A stretch of DNA of 64,000 bases from an uncultured Fibrobacter sp. (GTDB taxonomy: Bacteria; Fibrobacterota; Fibrobacteria; Fibrobacterales; Fibrobacteraceae): the NCBI RefSeq assembly GCF_900316465.1, contig NZ_ONDD01000001.1:124001-188000 (forward strand), written 5' to 3'. Below the pieces are notes generated by a model. The model did not search any database. It was given only the letters and a program-made list of their open reading frames with translations, and had not been told where the DNA came from. A program made the translations under genes and the position numbers. Shown here piece by piece: positions 1 to 9,241 of the stretch (position 1 is its first letter; every line of letters begins with the position of its first letter).

Positions 1-1015
1 CGTAAGCGTCATTCAAAGAGGAATACGACAAATAATCCGCTTCATCAGGAACATAGAATACAATCGGCCTATTCAACAAGGCGTAATCGACGCTGCAACT
101 AGAATAATCTGTCACCAAGCAATCCGCAGCCATCAGCAAATGCTGCACAGACCGAACCTGCTTATCGCCGAGCACCTGAAAATGGCAGTTATCCGATTTC
201 ATCGCGAACTGAGTCAGCGGATGCAGCTTGACCAAGAAAAGGATGTTTTCCTTTTTCAAATAATCCTGAAACTTTTCGCTAGAAGAAAGTTCCTGCAAAA
301 TATCCTTGACGGTGTCCCGATGAGTATTCGGGCTCACGCGATAAGTCGGCATGTAAAGAACAACCTTCGAATACGAATCAAAATCCACATTTGAAACCAA
401 TGACGAGCGTTCCATTTTTTCGCGGAACAGGTCGTTACGCGGCTGTCCGGTAATTACAATCGAGTCTCGTTTGACATCGAATTGTTCCATCACTCGTTCA
501 GCGGTATATTCCGACGTTCCTAAAGATATGTCGCGGCCAACCCAGTTGAAAACCGCATCCACAGTTCTCTTTACATTCAACTTGAGGCCGGAATAATTCT
601 CATTATAGATTTTCTTGAACCCGCCAACACCATGCCACAGTGCTACGATTTTTGCACCGCCCACCAAAGGAATCGCGCCAAAATCATCCAAGCCATTTGT
701 CATAATGGCAACACCGCAGCGAAGAGACATCATCACGCCCTTGAACGAAGAACTAAGGTAAGCCTCGTAACCCAATTGACGTACCTGAGCAACAACATTC
801 TTGTTACGAGTAAGCCAAACGCAACGAATGTTCGAATGGTTCTTGTTCACGTATTCAAACAAGAACTTGGCGTTATCATCATATTTTTTCCCAATCCAGC
901 AACCAAAAGCCCAAAGATTCCTGTCACGGAACGTAATCAACTTCAAAATACGGAAGAGAACGCCCATCATGGGCAACGAAAACTTACGCCATTCAAGGAA
1001 CTTAGGTAACTTCAT
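1..1015 (-). CDS. CDP-glycerol glycerophosphotransferase family protein, 3' end outside window
   Basis: The frame is open from an ATG at 1015 to the window edge, so about 338 N-terminal residues are visible. It contains the family blocks NLWAFG, ALWHGVGGFKK, TGQPRNDLF and VTDYSSCSVDYALL, which mark the CDP-glycerol:poly(glycerophosphate) glycerophosphotransferases (Glyphos_transf). These enzymes move glycerol phosphate or ribitol phosphate from a CDP carrier onto a glycan at the inner face of the membrane. It is the last visible gene of the minus-strand glycan operon and starts 7 nt after the stop of the gene before it, so translational coupling is likely; no Shine-Dalgarno is seen. I infer that the surface glycan carries a phosphoglycerol-type substituent. 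The exact acceptor cannot be read from the sequence. Confidence 0.85.
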   Translation of the reverse strand, partial: MKLPKFLEWRKFSLPMMGVLFRILKLITFRDRNLWAFGCWIGKKYDDNAKFLFEYVNKNHSNIRCVWLTRNKNVVAQVRQLGYEAYLSSSFKGVMMSLRCGVAIMTNGLDDFGAIPLVGGAKIVALWHGVGGFKKIYNENYSGLKLNVKRTVDAVFNWVGRDISLGTSEYTAERVMEQFDVKRDSIVITGQPRNDLFREKMERSSLVSNVDFDSYSKVVLYMPTYRVSPNTHRDTVKDILQELSSSEKFQDYLKKENILFLVKLHPLTQFAMKSDNCHFQVLGDKQVRSVQHLLMAADCLVTDYSSCSVDYALLNRPIVFYVPDEADYLSYSSLNDAY

Positions 1016-1022
1016 ACAGCAA

Positions 1023-1853
1023 TCAAACTTTCCACTTCACTTTGGCAGCACGTTTATTATTCTTGATTTTCGCACTATGCTTTGAATACAAAACTATAGC
1101 CCACATCGGAAGCAAAAGATAAACCCATTTTTTTACAAGACCAAACGAGAATACCGTCTTTCTACAGAATTTTTTCCAAAAATACGATTCCATCACTTCT
1201 TCGAGAACCGGATTTTTTGCACCCGCATTGCGCCAACTTCCATTCTGCTCATGGACACAAACATTACATCCATCGTATGTGTTAATCATAAAGTACGAGT
1301 CTGGATAAATCACCAAATCATCAAACACACTCGGCTTTCCGTCAAAACGCACGAGCTCACCCTTATAACCATATTTCTGGATAAAGATATGAGTCATAAT
1401 GCAGGAATTCGGAGTCATATCATTTTCACCATCAACAACAAAATGGCGATTCTCGTAATAATCCAAGCAAGACTTCAAAAACGGATGATGTGCTTCTGCA
1501 CCAATAATGTGAGTTGAAATTTGGTCAGTGAATTCCGTTCCTAAGAAGAGTCTGTTGTCAAGAAACGGATCAAGCGTCGAATAAAAAACGACATCGGTAT
1601 CTAAATAAATGCCGCCATATTTTTCAAGGACCCACAGCCTAAAGAAATCCGAAACAAAAGCCCATTTCTTTTGTTCATACGCTTCCTTGGCATACACGAA
1701 CTCTTCTATTGGCAAATTCGATTCGTTCCATTCGACAATTTCATAATCAAGCAAAACTTTTTTCCAGCTTTGCAAGCAACGTTCTATATTTTCGGGTTTA
1801 GCCGCATTTTTCGTGCTAGAGATCCAAATATAATGAATTTTCTTGGGAATCAT
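1023..1853 (-). CDS. GT32-like glycosyltransferase with DXD motif
   Basis: A 276-residue protein that opens with IPKKIHYIWI, the standard start of the OCH1/GT32 and capsular polysaccharide transferase group, and carries the sugar-nucleotide binding motif at D85-T-D87 within GGIYLDTDVVF. The stretch before it (WAFVSDFFRLWVLEKYGG) is also typical of the family. It should add one sugar to a lipid-linked repeat unit in the cytoplasm. Its ATG directly follows the stop codon of the GT2 gene with no gap, so the two are translationally coupled. The C-terminal part (about 225-260) is hydrophobic followed by a lysine/arginine-rich tail and may hold it to the membrane. Donor and acceptor are unknown. 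Confidence 0.85.
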   Translation of the reverse strand: MIPKKIHYIWISSTKNAAKPENIERCLQSWKKVLLDYEIVEWNESNLPIEEFVYAKEAYEQKKWAFVSDFFRLWVLEKYGGIYLDTDVVFYSTLDPFLDNRLFLGTEFTDQISTHIIGAEAHHPFLKSCLDYYENRHFVVDGENDMTPNSCIMTHIFIQKYGYKGELVRFDGKPSVFDDLVIYPDSYFMINTYDGCNVCVHEQNGSWRNAGAKNPVLEEVMESYFWKKFCRKTVFSFGLVKKWVYLLLPMWAIVLYSKHSAKIKNNKRAAKVKWKV

Positions 1854-2771
1854 TTACACACTCCGCATCACCCCGAAATACTGACGGGTATTCTTAAAAA
1901 TATATGGAGACAACCAATGCAAGAGAATCATCACCTTAAGGGCAAAAGAAACTGACTTGGACAAATTCTTTTTCGTGTAACGAACTTTGGATATTTCCGA
2001 CTGAATTATAGAAAAAGAACCATACCGGAGGACATCATCCATTTTTCCGCGACCTCCGCGAACAAGGTGCATTACCCTCGGCCCATCAATCAATCTGCGT
2101 TTCAAGCCAATCTTAGCCATGCGCCATTGCATATCCGTTTCTTCATAATACAAGAAAAAGTTTTCATCAAAACGTGCTAGTTCAGACTTTTTCACAAACA
2201 AATCTGCCCCGATAACAAAATCAACATCACCAACAAATTTCTTATAAACTGGAACCGGGCGAAGCTTGGAAATATCCATGTGAAGGAACTTCATGGCATT
2301 CTTGACCGCAAACGCAGCCAAGTGATGCATCATGGCCTTTATCAGTTTTCCATTTTCCGGGAAAACGCCATGTGATTCCGTGAGGGTTCCTTCGGCATCT
2401 ACCAAGTTGCATCCTAAAGCGCCCAAATTTTCGCTTTCATGGCCTTTCCAATAATCACAGAAGCCCTTAATGGCATTGTTGAGCAGCAAGGTATCGCTAT
2501 TCAAATAAAAAACAAATTCGCCCTTGGCTACATTCAGACCACGATTATTAGCCGCACCAAATCCAAGGTTCGCCTTGTTTTCGACAAGAACCACCTGCGG
2601 AAACTCATTGCGCACCATTTCTACGGAGCCATCTTCCGACCCATTGTCAGAAACAATGACTTCAAAAGAAATATCTTTCGTCTGTTCAAACACAGAACGC
2701 AGACAATTACGCAACAATTCGCACGTTTTGTAATTGACGATGATGACAGAGACTTCTACCGCAGAACTCAT
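1854..2771 (-). CDS. GT2 family glycosyltransferase (rhamnosyltransferase-like)
   Basis: 305 residues with a classic GT2 GT-A fold pattern: VSVIIVNYKT at 8-16, VSDNGSEDGS around 40-49, the DXD-type metal site NSD at 91-93, and a late acceptor-side block ENFFLYYEETDMQWR that is common in WbbL-like rhamnosyltransferases. The family transfers a sugar from a nucleotide donor to a lipid-linked glycan on the cytoplasmic side. The start overlaps the stop of the preceding membrane protein gene by 4 nt (ATGA). There is no sign of truncation. The sugar specificity is not readable. Confidence 0.88.
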   Translation of the reverse strand: MSSAVEVSVIIVNYKTCELLRNCLRSVFEQTKDISFEVIVSDNGSEDGSVEMVRNEFPQVVLVENKANLGFGAANNRGLNVAKGEFVFYLNSDTLLLNNAIKGFCDYWKGHESENLGALGCNLVDAEGTLTESHGVFPENGKLIKAMMHHLAAFAVKNAMKFLHMDISKLRPVPVYKKFVGDVDFVIGADLFVKKSELARFDENFFLYYEETDMQWRMAKIGLKRRLIDGPRVMHLVRGGRGKMDDVLRYGSFSIIQSEISKVRYTKKNLSKSVSFALKVMILLHWLSPYIFKNTRQYFGVMRSV

Positions 2772-4066
2772 TCTTCGGCGTCCTCCTCATCTTCGCCGTC
2801 ACTTTGCTGGCGCAACTTTTCAAAATAAGCTTCGTATTCGCCTTCCAATTCATCACGGCGGTCAAACTTGCTCTGAATATGGCCTATGCAGAACCAATAG
2901 AGGAACGGCTGCAAAGTACCCAATTCCCACACGGCAGCTCCGATCATGGCCGTCAGGCAAAAACAAATGGTACACACTTCAAAAAAAGCATACTTGAAAA
3001 TCCGGAAGCCAGAAACAAGGCTGTACGCACAAATTCCCATCAACATGGCAAGGCCAAAGAAGCCAAGCTCTGCAGGGATTCGCACATAATCACTATCGGG
3101 AATGCCCAAATACCCTTCTTCGACAGCGCCATGACCAAAACGTCCAAGTCCCCGCCCAAAGAAGTTCAACTGCTCAATAAACTTATCAAAGAGTGCAAAT
3201 CGGTCCTGGACAATATTTCCATCGTAACTCACGGAACGGTTTAGAACATAATCCACAAAGTCGACATCCAAATAGTTCATCACGAGCAGGAATATTCCCG
3301 TTCCAAAGATGCCGGCGCAAATCCACAGGGAATAAAGCAGGTTTCGCGATGGCAAACGTTTAATCGTTGCATACACCGTAAGCGAGACAAAGAACAGAAC
3401 GCAAAAAGCTATCGAAACACGCTGCTGTGCAAAGAACAGGCAGAAAAAACTCAACGCAAAACAAGCCAAGTCAAATTTCTTGTAGCATTCATCAACCACT
3501 ATTTTTTTTGCAGAATACATAAACAGGAACAGCGACGAATAACCGATAAAATAAGAATGCGGCCAGAACGACGACATTCTTGTAAATTCGTACAACAGTT
3601 TTCCCGACAGTTCGTTGACATCCGAATCGAAATTGGACCAAATAACGTCAGCCTTGTACGACATGTAAAAATAGGGCTGGAAAAAGTAGAAGTACACGCC
3701 GCACACCATTGCAAAGAACAGCGGGGCTCTAAAGTTTTCAAAAAAATCGTCCGTCTTAAACGTTTGGCTGCGAGCAATAAAATAAAACAATATCGGAACA
3801 ACCTGGCCTCTTATTCCCAAGTAATACAATCGCATCGAATACGTGTATTCCACAAAGAAATAGCTTACCAAGCTATACATGAGGTACACAAAGACTAGCC
3901 CGTCGAACCATTTCCAACGAATGGTCGACTGGCAAATCAACGCCGTCGCAGCGACACACAATATTAAAACGGAAGAGACATCTTTAACACCGAACATCAA
4001 ACTTGCTGCAATGGCAACAAGAAACCAGTAATAGTATTTTATGATGTTGGTAAACAGTCTTTCCAA
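2768..4066 (-). CDS. O-antigen polymerase/ligase-like membrane protein
   Basis: 432 residues with about ten hydrophobic segments spread from residue 10 to residue 390 and a highly acidic cytoplasmic tail (ends GEDEEDAEE). The topology, a large loop near residues 260-330 and the position among glycosyltransferases fit a Wzy-type polymerase or WaaL-type ligase, which join lipid-linked glycan units in the periplasm. Sequence conservation in this family is low, so the call rests on topology and context. The start codon is TTG at 4066; a GGGG-containing Shine-Dalgarno lies about 8 nt before it and no ATG is available nearby. Confidence 0.7.
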   Translation of the reverse strand: MERLFTNIIKYYYWFLVAIAASLMFGVKDVSSVLILCVAATALICQSTIRWKWFDGLVFVYLMYSLVSYFFVEYTYSMRLYYLGIRGQVVPILFYFIARSQTFKTDDFFENFRAPLFFAMVCGVYFYFFQPYFYMSYKADVIWSNFDSDVNELSGKLLYEFTRMSSFWPHSYFIGYSSLFLFMYSAKKIVVDECYKKFDLACFALSFFCLFFAQQRVSIAFCVLFFVSLTVYATIKRLPSRNLLYSLWICAGIFGTGIFLLVMNYLDVDFVDYVLNRSVSYDGNIVQDRFALFDKFIEQLNFFGRGLGRFGHGAVEEGYLGIPDSDYVRIPAELGFFGLAMLMGICAYSLVSGFRIFKYAFFEVCTICFCLTAMIGAAVWELGTLQPFLYWFCIGHIQSKFDRRDELEGEYEAYFEKLRQQSDGEDEEDAEE

Positions 4067-4084
4067 AAGTATTCCCCTTGGAAA

Positions 4085-4834
4085 CTATTTCTTCTGCTTT
4101 CTGTACTTCCACAACAACATAAGAAAACGCCAATCCCTCAGAATGTACCTCTTAAACATTCGGCCCGGTTCCTGCCACATACGGTAGAACCATTCAAGGC
4201 CACAGTTCGACATCCATCGAGGAGCCCTTTTCTTACGACCCGCAGCAAAGTCAAGACTCGCACCAATTCCAAGACTCAGCGGAATATGCCACCGATCCTT
4301 GTTTTGCGAAATCAAGATTTCCTGTTTCGGACAACCAAGGGCAACAGCCAAAATATCCGGTTCGGTCAAGGCCAGGCGGCGATCGACTTCGGCCATCTGG
4401 GCCGGGTTGTTTTCAAAGCCCTTTGCAGGCGAATAACAGCCCACCACGCGCAGTTTCGGATACTTCTTTTCCAAATTCCGCGCAGCCTTACGCGCAATGC
4501 CTTCATCGGCCCCCAGGAAAAAAATCTTATAGCCTTTTTTAGCGGCCATTCCGCAAAGTTCCGGCAAAAAATCGGAACCCGAGATTTTCTCCTTTATCTT
4601 GCCCCCATAGAATTTGGAGAACCAAATAATGGGCATGCCGTCTGCCAAAACAAGGTCAGCCTTTTCATAGGCATCGCGCAACCCGCTGTTCTTCTCCAAC
4701 AAGACCAAATGGTCCACATTTGGCGTCGCAACAAAAGCACACTTCTTCTGTCTGATTAAATCGTCTGCAGCAGAAATAGCCTCACTCATCGTGAGGTTAT
4801 CCACAGACACATTTAAAAAACGAACTTTTGACAT
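4085..4834 (-). CDS. WecG/TagA/CpsF family glycosyltransferase (GT26)
   Basis: 249 residues, the normal length for GT26. It shows TPNVDH at 37-42, LADGMPIIW at 63-71 and SGSDF at 85-89, then GADEG and the C-terminal LPLSLGIGASLDFAAG and KRAPRWM blocks. Thr37 and Asp65 sit where the catalytic pair of TagA enzymes is placed. Members transfer N-acetylmannosamine or a related sugar to an undecaprenyl-linked first sugar, an early step of teichoic-acid linkage-unit, ECA or capsule synthesis. It lies 11 nt after ugd. With the glycerophosphotransferase at the operon end, a teichoic-acid-like chemistry is possible. The exact sugar is inference. Confidence 0.9.
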   Translation of the reverse strand: MSKVRFLNVSVDNLTMSEAISAADDLIRQKKCAFVATPNVDHLVLLEKNSGLRDAYEKADLVLADGMPIIWFSKFYGGKIKEKISGSDFLPELCGMAAKKGYKIFFLGADEGIARKAARNLEKKYPKLRVVGCYSPAKGFENNPAQMAEVDRRLALTEPDILAVALGCPKQEILISQNKDRWHIPLSLGIGASLDFAAGRKKRAPRWMSNCGLEWFYRMWQEPGRMFKRYILRDWRFLMLLWKYRKQKK

Positions 4835-4845
4835 TGCGAAAAACT

Positions 4846-6216
4846 TTACTCCGCTTTCCCCTTACCAATACTGGATACTTCGAAGCCGATTTCACGAAGA
4901 GCATCGGCATCCAAGATATTGCGGCCGTCAAATACGAAGGCAGGCTTGGCCATACCCTTGTATATACGCTTCCAATCCAGTTCAGCAAAACACTTCCATT
5001 CCGTGCAAACCACCACGGCATGAGCGCCTTCGGCAGCCTTGTACGGATCTTCCTCAAACTGTACCTGGTCAAGCACATCCTTCAAGTCACGCTTGGCATC
5101 AGGAATAGCCTTCGGATCGGTAACGACCGGCAGTGCATGTTCAGCGAGCAGGTCACGCACAACAAGATTTGCAGGGCTTTCACGAGTGTCGCCGGTATTT
5201 GCCTTGAAGGCAAAGCCGAACACGGCAATCTTCTTACTTGCAATCGTGTTGAACATGGTCTCGAGCATGCGGTCCACCACGCGGTGGGTCTGCCATTCAT
5301 TGATTTTCACCACCGATTCCCAGTAAGCGGCCACTTCAGGCAGTCCGTAATAGCCACACAGGTACACGAGGTTCAAAATATCTTTCTTGAAGCAAGAACC
5401 GCCAAAGCCGATAGAAGCCTTCAGGAACTTGGGACCGATACGGCGGTCCTTACCCATCACGAATGCGACTTCGTCCACATCGGCGCCAGTCTTTTCGCAA
5501 AGGGCGCTAATCGAGTTAATAGAGCTAATACGCTGGGCCAAGAAGGCGTTTGCGGTAAGCTTCGTGAGTTCAGAGCTCCAAAGATTCGTCGTAAGAATAC
5601 GTTCGCGCGGCACCCAGTGGGCGTACACATCCACCAGCTTCTGGCAGGCGGCAAGACCGGATTCGGTCTGGTGACTACCGATAAGCACGCGATCCGGTTC
5701 AAAAAGGTCGTTAATGGCGGTACCTTCGGCCAAGAATTCAGGGTTAGACAGCACTTCGAAGTGCAGGCCCTTGTCATTAGAGTTCAAGATTCGTTCCATG
5801 GCGGCAGCGGTACGCACCGGGAGCGTAGACTTTTCCACAATAATCTTGCCTTCGTCGGCGATTTCCAAGATATTGCGAGCGGTCTTTTCCCAATACTGCA
5901 AGTCAGAGGCCTTGCCGGCGCCGTGGCCAAAAGTCTTGGTCGGGGTATTCACAGAAACAAAGATAATGTCCGCTTCTTTAATGGCAGAGGGAATATCGGT
6001 GCTAAAGAAGAGGTTACGGCCGCGGGCATGCTTCACAACGTCATCAAGACCGGGTTCAAAAATCGGGAGGTTGTCGCTATTCCAAGCGTCAATACGGGCC
6101 TGGTTGATATCAACCACAGTCACTTTCACATCAGGGCACTTGTCGGCAATAACAGTCATAGTGGGGCCACCGACATAGCCCGCGCCAATGCAAAGAATCT
6201 TGGTATTGTAACTCAT
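4846..6216 (-). CDS. ugd: UDP-glucose 6-dehydrogenase
   Basis: 456 residues. The N-terminal Rossmann motif GAGYVGGPT is at 11-19, FVSVNTPT follows near 86-93, and the catalytic cysteine is C275 in [10 protein letters not shown]. The C-terminal UDP-binding domain includes [17 protein letters not shown]. It oxidises UDP-glucose to UDP-glucuronate with two NAD+, giving precursor for acidic surface glycans. The longer form, with an insertion around residues 150-190, resembles the eukaryotic-type enzyme more than the short enterobacterial form. It is the first gene of the minus-strand glycan operon and has a -10 box only 10 nt upstream of the ATG and no Shine-Dalgarno. Confidence 0.95.
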   Translation of the reverse strand: MSYNTKILCIGAGYVGGPTMTVIADKCPDVKVTVVDINQARIDAWNSDNLPIFEPGLDDVVKHARGRNLFFSTDIPSAIKEADIIFVSVNTPTKTFGHGAGKASDLQYWEKTARNILEIADEGKIIVEKSTLPVRTAAAMERILNSNDKGLHFEVLSNPEFLAEGTAINDLFEPDRVLIGSHQTESGLAACQKLVDVYAHWVPRERILTTNLWSSELTKLTANAFLAQRISSINSISALCEKTGADVDEVAFVMGKDRRIGPKFLKASIGFGGSCFKKDILNLVYLCGYYGLPEVAAYWESVVKINEWQTHRVVDRMLETMFNTIASKKIAVFGFAFKANTGDTRESPANLVVRDLLAEHALPVVTDPKAIPDAKRDLKDVLDQVQFEEDPYKAAEGAHAVVVCTEWKCFAELDWKRIYKGMAKPAFVFDGRNILDADALREIGFEVSSIGKGKAE

Positions 6217-6226
6217 AATGTGCCCA

Positions 6227-6232
6227 AATTTA
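6227..6232 (-). promoter_or_regulatory. -10 box of the ugd operon, leaderless type
   Basis: On the minus strand TAAATTTG lies with 10 nt between the TAAATT hexamer and the ATG, so transcription should start within a few bases of the start codon. A second possible -10 (TATAAT, 6258-6263, minus) lies further up with a weak TGCACA -35 and would give a 35-nt leader. Confidence 0.6.
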
Positions 6233-6360
6233 GCAAAATACCGCCTTTCTGACTTTGATTATAACTAAAGAAAACCCCGATGTGCACATTCGTAAGGTTT
6301 ATATTAGCACTTTCCGTTCACCATATGTTCGCGGTGAAAGCAGCAAAGATTCCAATGTAA

Positions 6361-6380
6361 AATTGAGTTAAAGAAACTCA
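6361..6380 (-). terminator. Weak terminator after the CotH gene
   Basis: On the minus strand a 5-bp stem (GAGTT/AACTC) with a short loop overlaps the CotH stop and is followed by AATTTT. It is weak and may not be the only terminator in the 160-nt gap. Confidence 0.35.
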
Positions 6381-9191
6381 CTTGAAAACGGCGGTCAAGG
6401 TTTCCACTTCCCCCGGGGACACATAACGCGTCTGCTCCATTACGCCATCACTCCAACCCGCCCAAACGCCACCATTAGTTGGCACAGCCTCAAGCATCAC
6501 GGAAAGCCCTTCAAAGAAATTGACCACTAGCGGATACGAATCAATTTTCAGTCCGTGAACGTTTATTACACCCGGTCCGCTTACCGAAAGAGACAACGCA
6601 ATCGGACGCCCTAGTTCAAAATATTCACGCAGTTCATCGTACACAACCCCCGGGCGGTCCTGCGCAAAGCTCTTGATGTCTTCAAGCTGACGGTCCATTC
6701 TTGACGCATTCAAGTTCCAACGCTCCTGATCGCGCGGAATTTCCGACTCGATTTCAGACATCATGCGTTCAATACGGGCAAGCACGCGCGTGCTCGAGAA
6801 ATTCATATTCAACAGCACCGCCATGCGGTTCACGAATGCGGTACGGAATCCGGAATTTTCAAGCAGTCTCCGGAACAACTGCGTATACTCAGGGCCGTTC
6901 GGCCAAGATTCACCATCTTCTGCCGCGGCAAATTCAAAGATGTTGTTCGTGTATTCACTGTAACCGTTCCCCATTCCGAAATCCATGTCGTACAGGAACC
7001 ATTTCCACTGAGTTTTCGGATTGTTGCTACGCCACTTCTTCAGGTTGTTGCCCGGCCAGTCGCGGTTATTCGCATACATTTCGGTCTGCATATAATTGAT
7101 AAAGTTGTCAACATCGATTTGAGAAGCCAAATAGGCATAATTGTCTTCGTTTTCAAGGCTATTGAGTTCAAGCCAATCCATCAGCGCCACGTAATCGACA
7201 GCAGAGCCCGCCGACACGGAATTGTCCGCTTTAAGCAAATCAATATCGTCAGGATTCAGCCCATAATGTGTTTCAAAGTAGTACTCGGTAGAACGCTCGC
7301 GAATGCTATGGATGCCATAATATTCACCGTTATAGTAAACCACCGCAAATCGACCGCGCTGGTAATCCACACCCAAGCCTTCGCTAATCGAACTGGCCAA
7401 ACGGTCGCGAATGTAGTCGTTGCCGAAATTACTTCCGTTATTACGCAAAATGAAAACCTTGAACTTGTTCAGCTCCGGAAATTCCGGGAACAGGCTGTAA
7501 TGCAAACGTTTGTCGCCATACTTTTCGCGGAAGGTAATCGACACCGACTTCTTGTCATTCTGGCGGCTGTAATTTCCGAAAATCTTGAGACCCGCGCGTT
7601 TTACGAATGCGGGCTCATTCACACCCGGCTCCATGAATTCCACCGCCACGGGGATTTCCTTGTCAAGCCAGTAATTCGCACCGTAATGAGGCGCCTTATC
7701 CTGCGCAAAATTTCCTTCCATATAGATTCCCGAATCCGGATCAAAAAGCGAATTCGGGTCCGCCGTCAAAAACACCGCCGGGACTGCAGGCGCCTTGTCA
7801 AAAACGTACGTGCGCACCAGTTCTTCGCCCGGAAGCTTGCCCGCCTCAAAAGCAGCACAGCGAACTGTCGTAGTCGATTCAATCGTCAGCGCCGTCGCGA
7901 CTGCAGACTCTGCCATAGGCGCAAGGCCGCCCTTTTCGCAGCGCACATTCGCGCTTTCAGGCAAGGCAATCACAAAAGCCTTGTCGTAAAAGCCTGACGA
8001 CGGAATTTCAGCCAAGGTATCTACCGCCGGCGAGCGCGACTGCACCACTGGCTGCGTCACAAGGCCATAGGGCGAAGCGTCGCCAAAGCCAAAACCATTT
8101 GTGCCATCGGCAAACGTTCCGAAGCTCCAAGTTTTTCCTACAGGCATTTCAGGGTATGCAACAGAATCTACAATCGCCGTATCGGCATTCACCAAATACA
8201 AGCGCCCACCCGCCTCAGAAATCTTGAAACCCGCATGCGGTTCATGTCCGCGATTGCGGGCGATATAGCTAAAAACTTTAACAGTCACCTCTTGCGATTC
8301 ATTCGCCTCGGGACTCATGCGCGTGCCGTAAATATTCTTGAGGTCCGGGAACGTCGTCCCTGTCGGGAGAGCCGCGCGGTACACCGTCGAAGAATCGCCC
8401 GTACCCGTAAACACGATTTCGTAACCTTTCCAGTCATCAATATCGGGCTGCGTGAGTCTGAAAGAAACCTTGCGATCCTTGGTAATGTAGGCCTGCATCA
8501 AGATTTCATTCGCCGCCGAAATATCGAGCACGTCGTCCTTATCAGAACTTCCGGTTCCCACGAACACCGCAATCGATGACCAGCCAAGTTCCTCATTCTC
8601 GCCAAGTTTCATGACGGCGCCAAACTGGCTGCCACCTTTTGCGCCAAAGCAGTTTTCCTTCTTGCCCGGCAAAGGGTCCGCATAGCTATAACCCGGCGGG
8701 TCATTCTGCGAATCGGTCCATGTCCAGCAACCAGGTCCAATCATGTCAAGAGAATCATGCGGCAACACATAATCAGGGTAATTCTTGCCCGACATGAACA
8801 CCAGCAAGAATGCATTCGGCGCCATTTTCACATTACCGAATTTCCATTTGAACGGATCCGTTTTCGAATCGGTCAAATACAGGCCCGACAAATCTACCGT
8901 ATCAGCCGAAGTGTTGAAAAGTTCCACCCAGCCGGCATCGCCACCCTCGTGGTCTTCATAAACAATATTAATCGGGTCAACCTCGGTAAACATGACCGGG
9001 CCACCCACAAATCGGAGCGTTACGCTATCGACAGCCGTAGAATCATTTGCAGGAACATCCGGTTCAGACTTAGAAGAACTTGATGAATCGTCGGAACATG
9101 CCGAGAGCGCCAAAGCCGACAGCAACAATATGCAAGAGAACGGCCCTCCGGCCTTACAAACCAAAGACGAGAAAAAACGCCAACACACCAT
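6378..9191 (-). CDS. CotH-kinase family lipoprotein with lamin-tail domain
   Basis: 937 residues. A lipoprotein signal ends in LSAC with the lipidated Cys at 32, followed by a serine-rich spacer. Domains in order: a lamin-tail domain (about 55-190; block WVELFNTSADTVDLSGLYL), a chitobiase/hexosaminidase C-terminal-like module (about 390-470), a CotH kinase domain (about 500-860) and a C-terminal repeat module of about 75 residues. Kinase-like motifs are NNRDWPGNN (708-716) and YDMDFGMG (734-741). CotH proteins are atypical kinases; in gut cellulose degraders they are often surface proteins near carbohydrate-active genes. It is exported and membrane-anchored, so any kinase activity would be outside the cytoplasm; function is inferred. 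Single-gene unit, predicted leaderless. Confidence 0.85.
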   Translation of the reverse strand: MVCWRFFSSLVCKAGGPFSCILLLSALALSACSDDSSSSSKSEPDVPANDSTAVDSVTLRFVGGPVMFTEVDPINIVYEDHEGGDAGWVELFNTSADTVDLSGLYLTDSKTDPFKWKFGNVKMAPNAFLLVFMSGKNYPDYVLPHDSLDMIGPGCWTWTDSQNDPPGYSYADPLPGKKENCFGAKGGSQFGAVMKLGENEELGWSSIAVFVGTGSSDKDDVLDISAANEILMQAYITKDRKVSFRLTQPDIDDWKGYEIVFTGTGDSSTVYRAALPTGTTFPDLKNIYGTRMSPEANESQEVTVKVFSYIARNRGHEPHAGFKISEAGGRLYLVNADTAIVDSVAYPEMPVGKTWSFGTFADGTNGFGFGDASPYGLVTQPVVQSRSPAVDTLAEIPSSGFYDKAFVIALPESANVRCEKGGLAPMAESAVATALTIESTTTVRCAAFEAGKLPGEELVRTYVFDKAPAVPAVFLTADPNSLFDPDSGIYMEGNFAQDKAPHYGANYWLDKEIPVAVEFMEPGVNEPAFVKRAGLKIFGNYSRQNDKKSVSITFREKYGDKRLHYSLFPEFPELNKFKVFILRNNGSNFGNDYIRDRLASSISEGLGVDYQRGRFAVVYYNGEYYGIHSIRERSTEYYFETHYGLNPDDIDLLKADNSVSAGSAVDYVALMDWLELNSLENEDNYAYLASQIDVDNFINYMQTEMYANNRDWPGNNLKKWRSNNPKTQWKWFLYDMDFGMGNGYSEYTNNIFEFAAAEDGESWPNGPEYTQLFRRLLENSGFRTAFVNRMAVLLNMNFSSTRVLARIERMMSEIESEIPRDQERWNLNASRMDRQLEDIKSFAQDRPGVVYDELREYFELGRPIALSLSVSGPGVINVHGLKIDSYPLVVNFFEGLSVMLEAVPTNGGVWAGWSDGVMEQTRYVSPGEVETLTAVFK

Positions 9192-9197
9192 GTATTG

Positions 9198-9203
9198 AAT
9201 ATA
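9198..9203 (-). promoter_or_regulatory. -10 box of the CotH gene, leaderless type
   Basis: TATATT on the minus strand is separated from the ATG at 9191 by six bases (CAATAC). The expected transcription start is the A of the ATG. It directly follows the U-tract of the upstream gene's terminator. Confidence 0.65.
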
Positions 9204-9207
9204 TATT

Positions 9208-9225
9208 AAAAGGCCGACAATCGGC
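9208..9225 (-). terminator. Terminator of the EamA/Slt/PTS operon
   Basis: Minus strand: a 5-bp stem GCCGA/TCGGC with a 3-nt loop, followed by CTTTTAATA. The stem is short, but it sits 17 nt after the eamA stop and its T-run merges with the next gene's -10 box. Confidence 0.5.
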
Positions 9226-9241
9226 GGATAATAAGCTTTTC

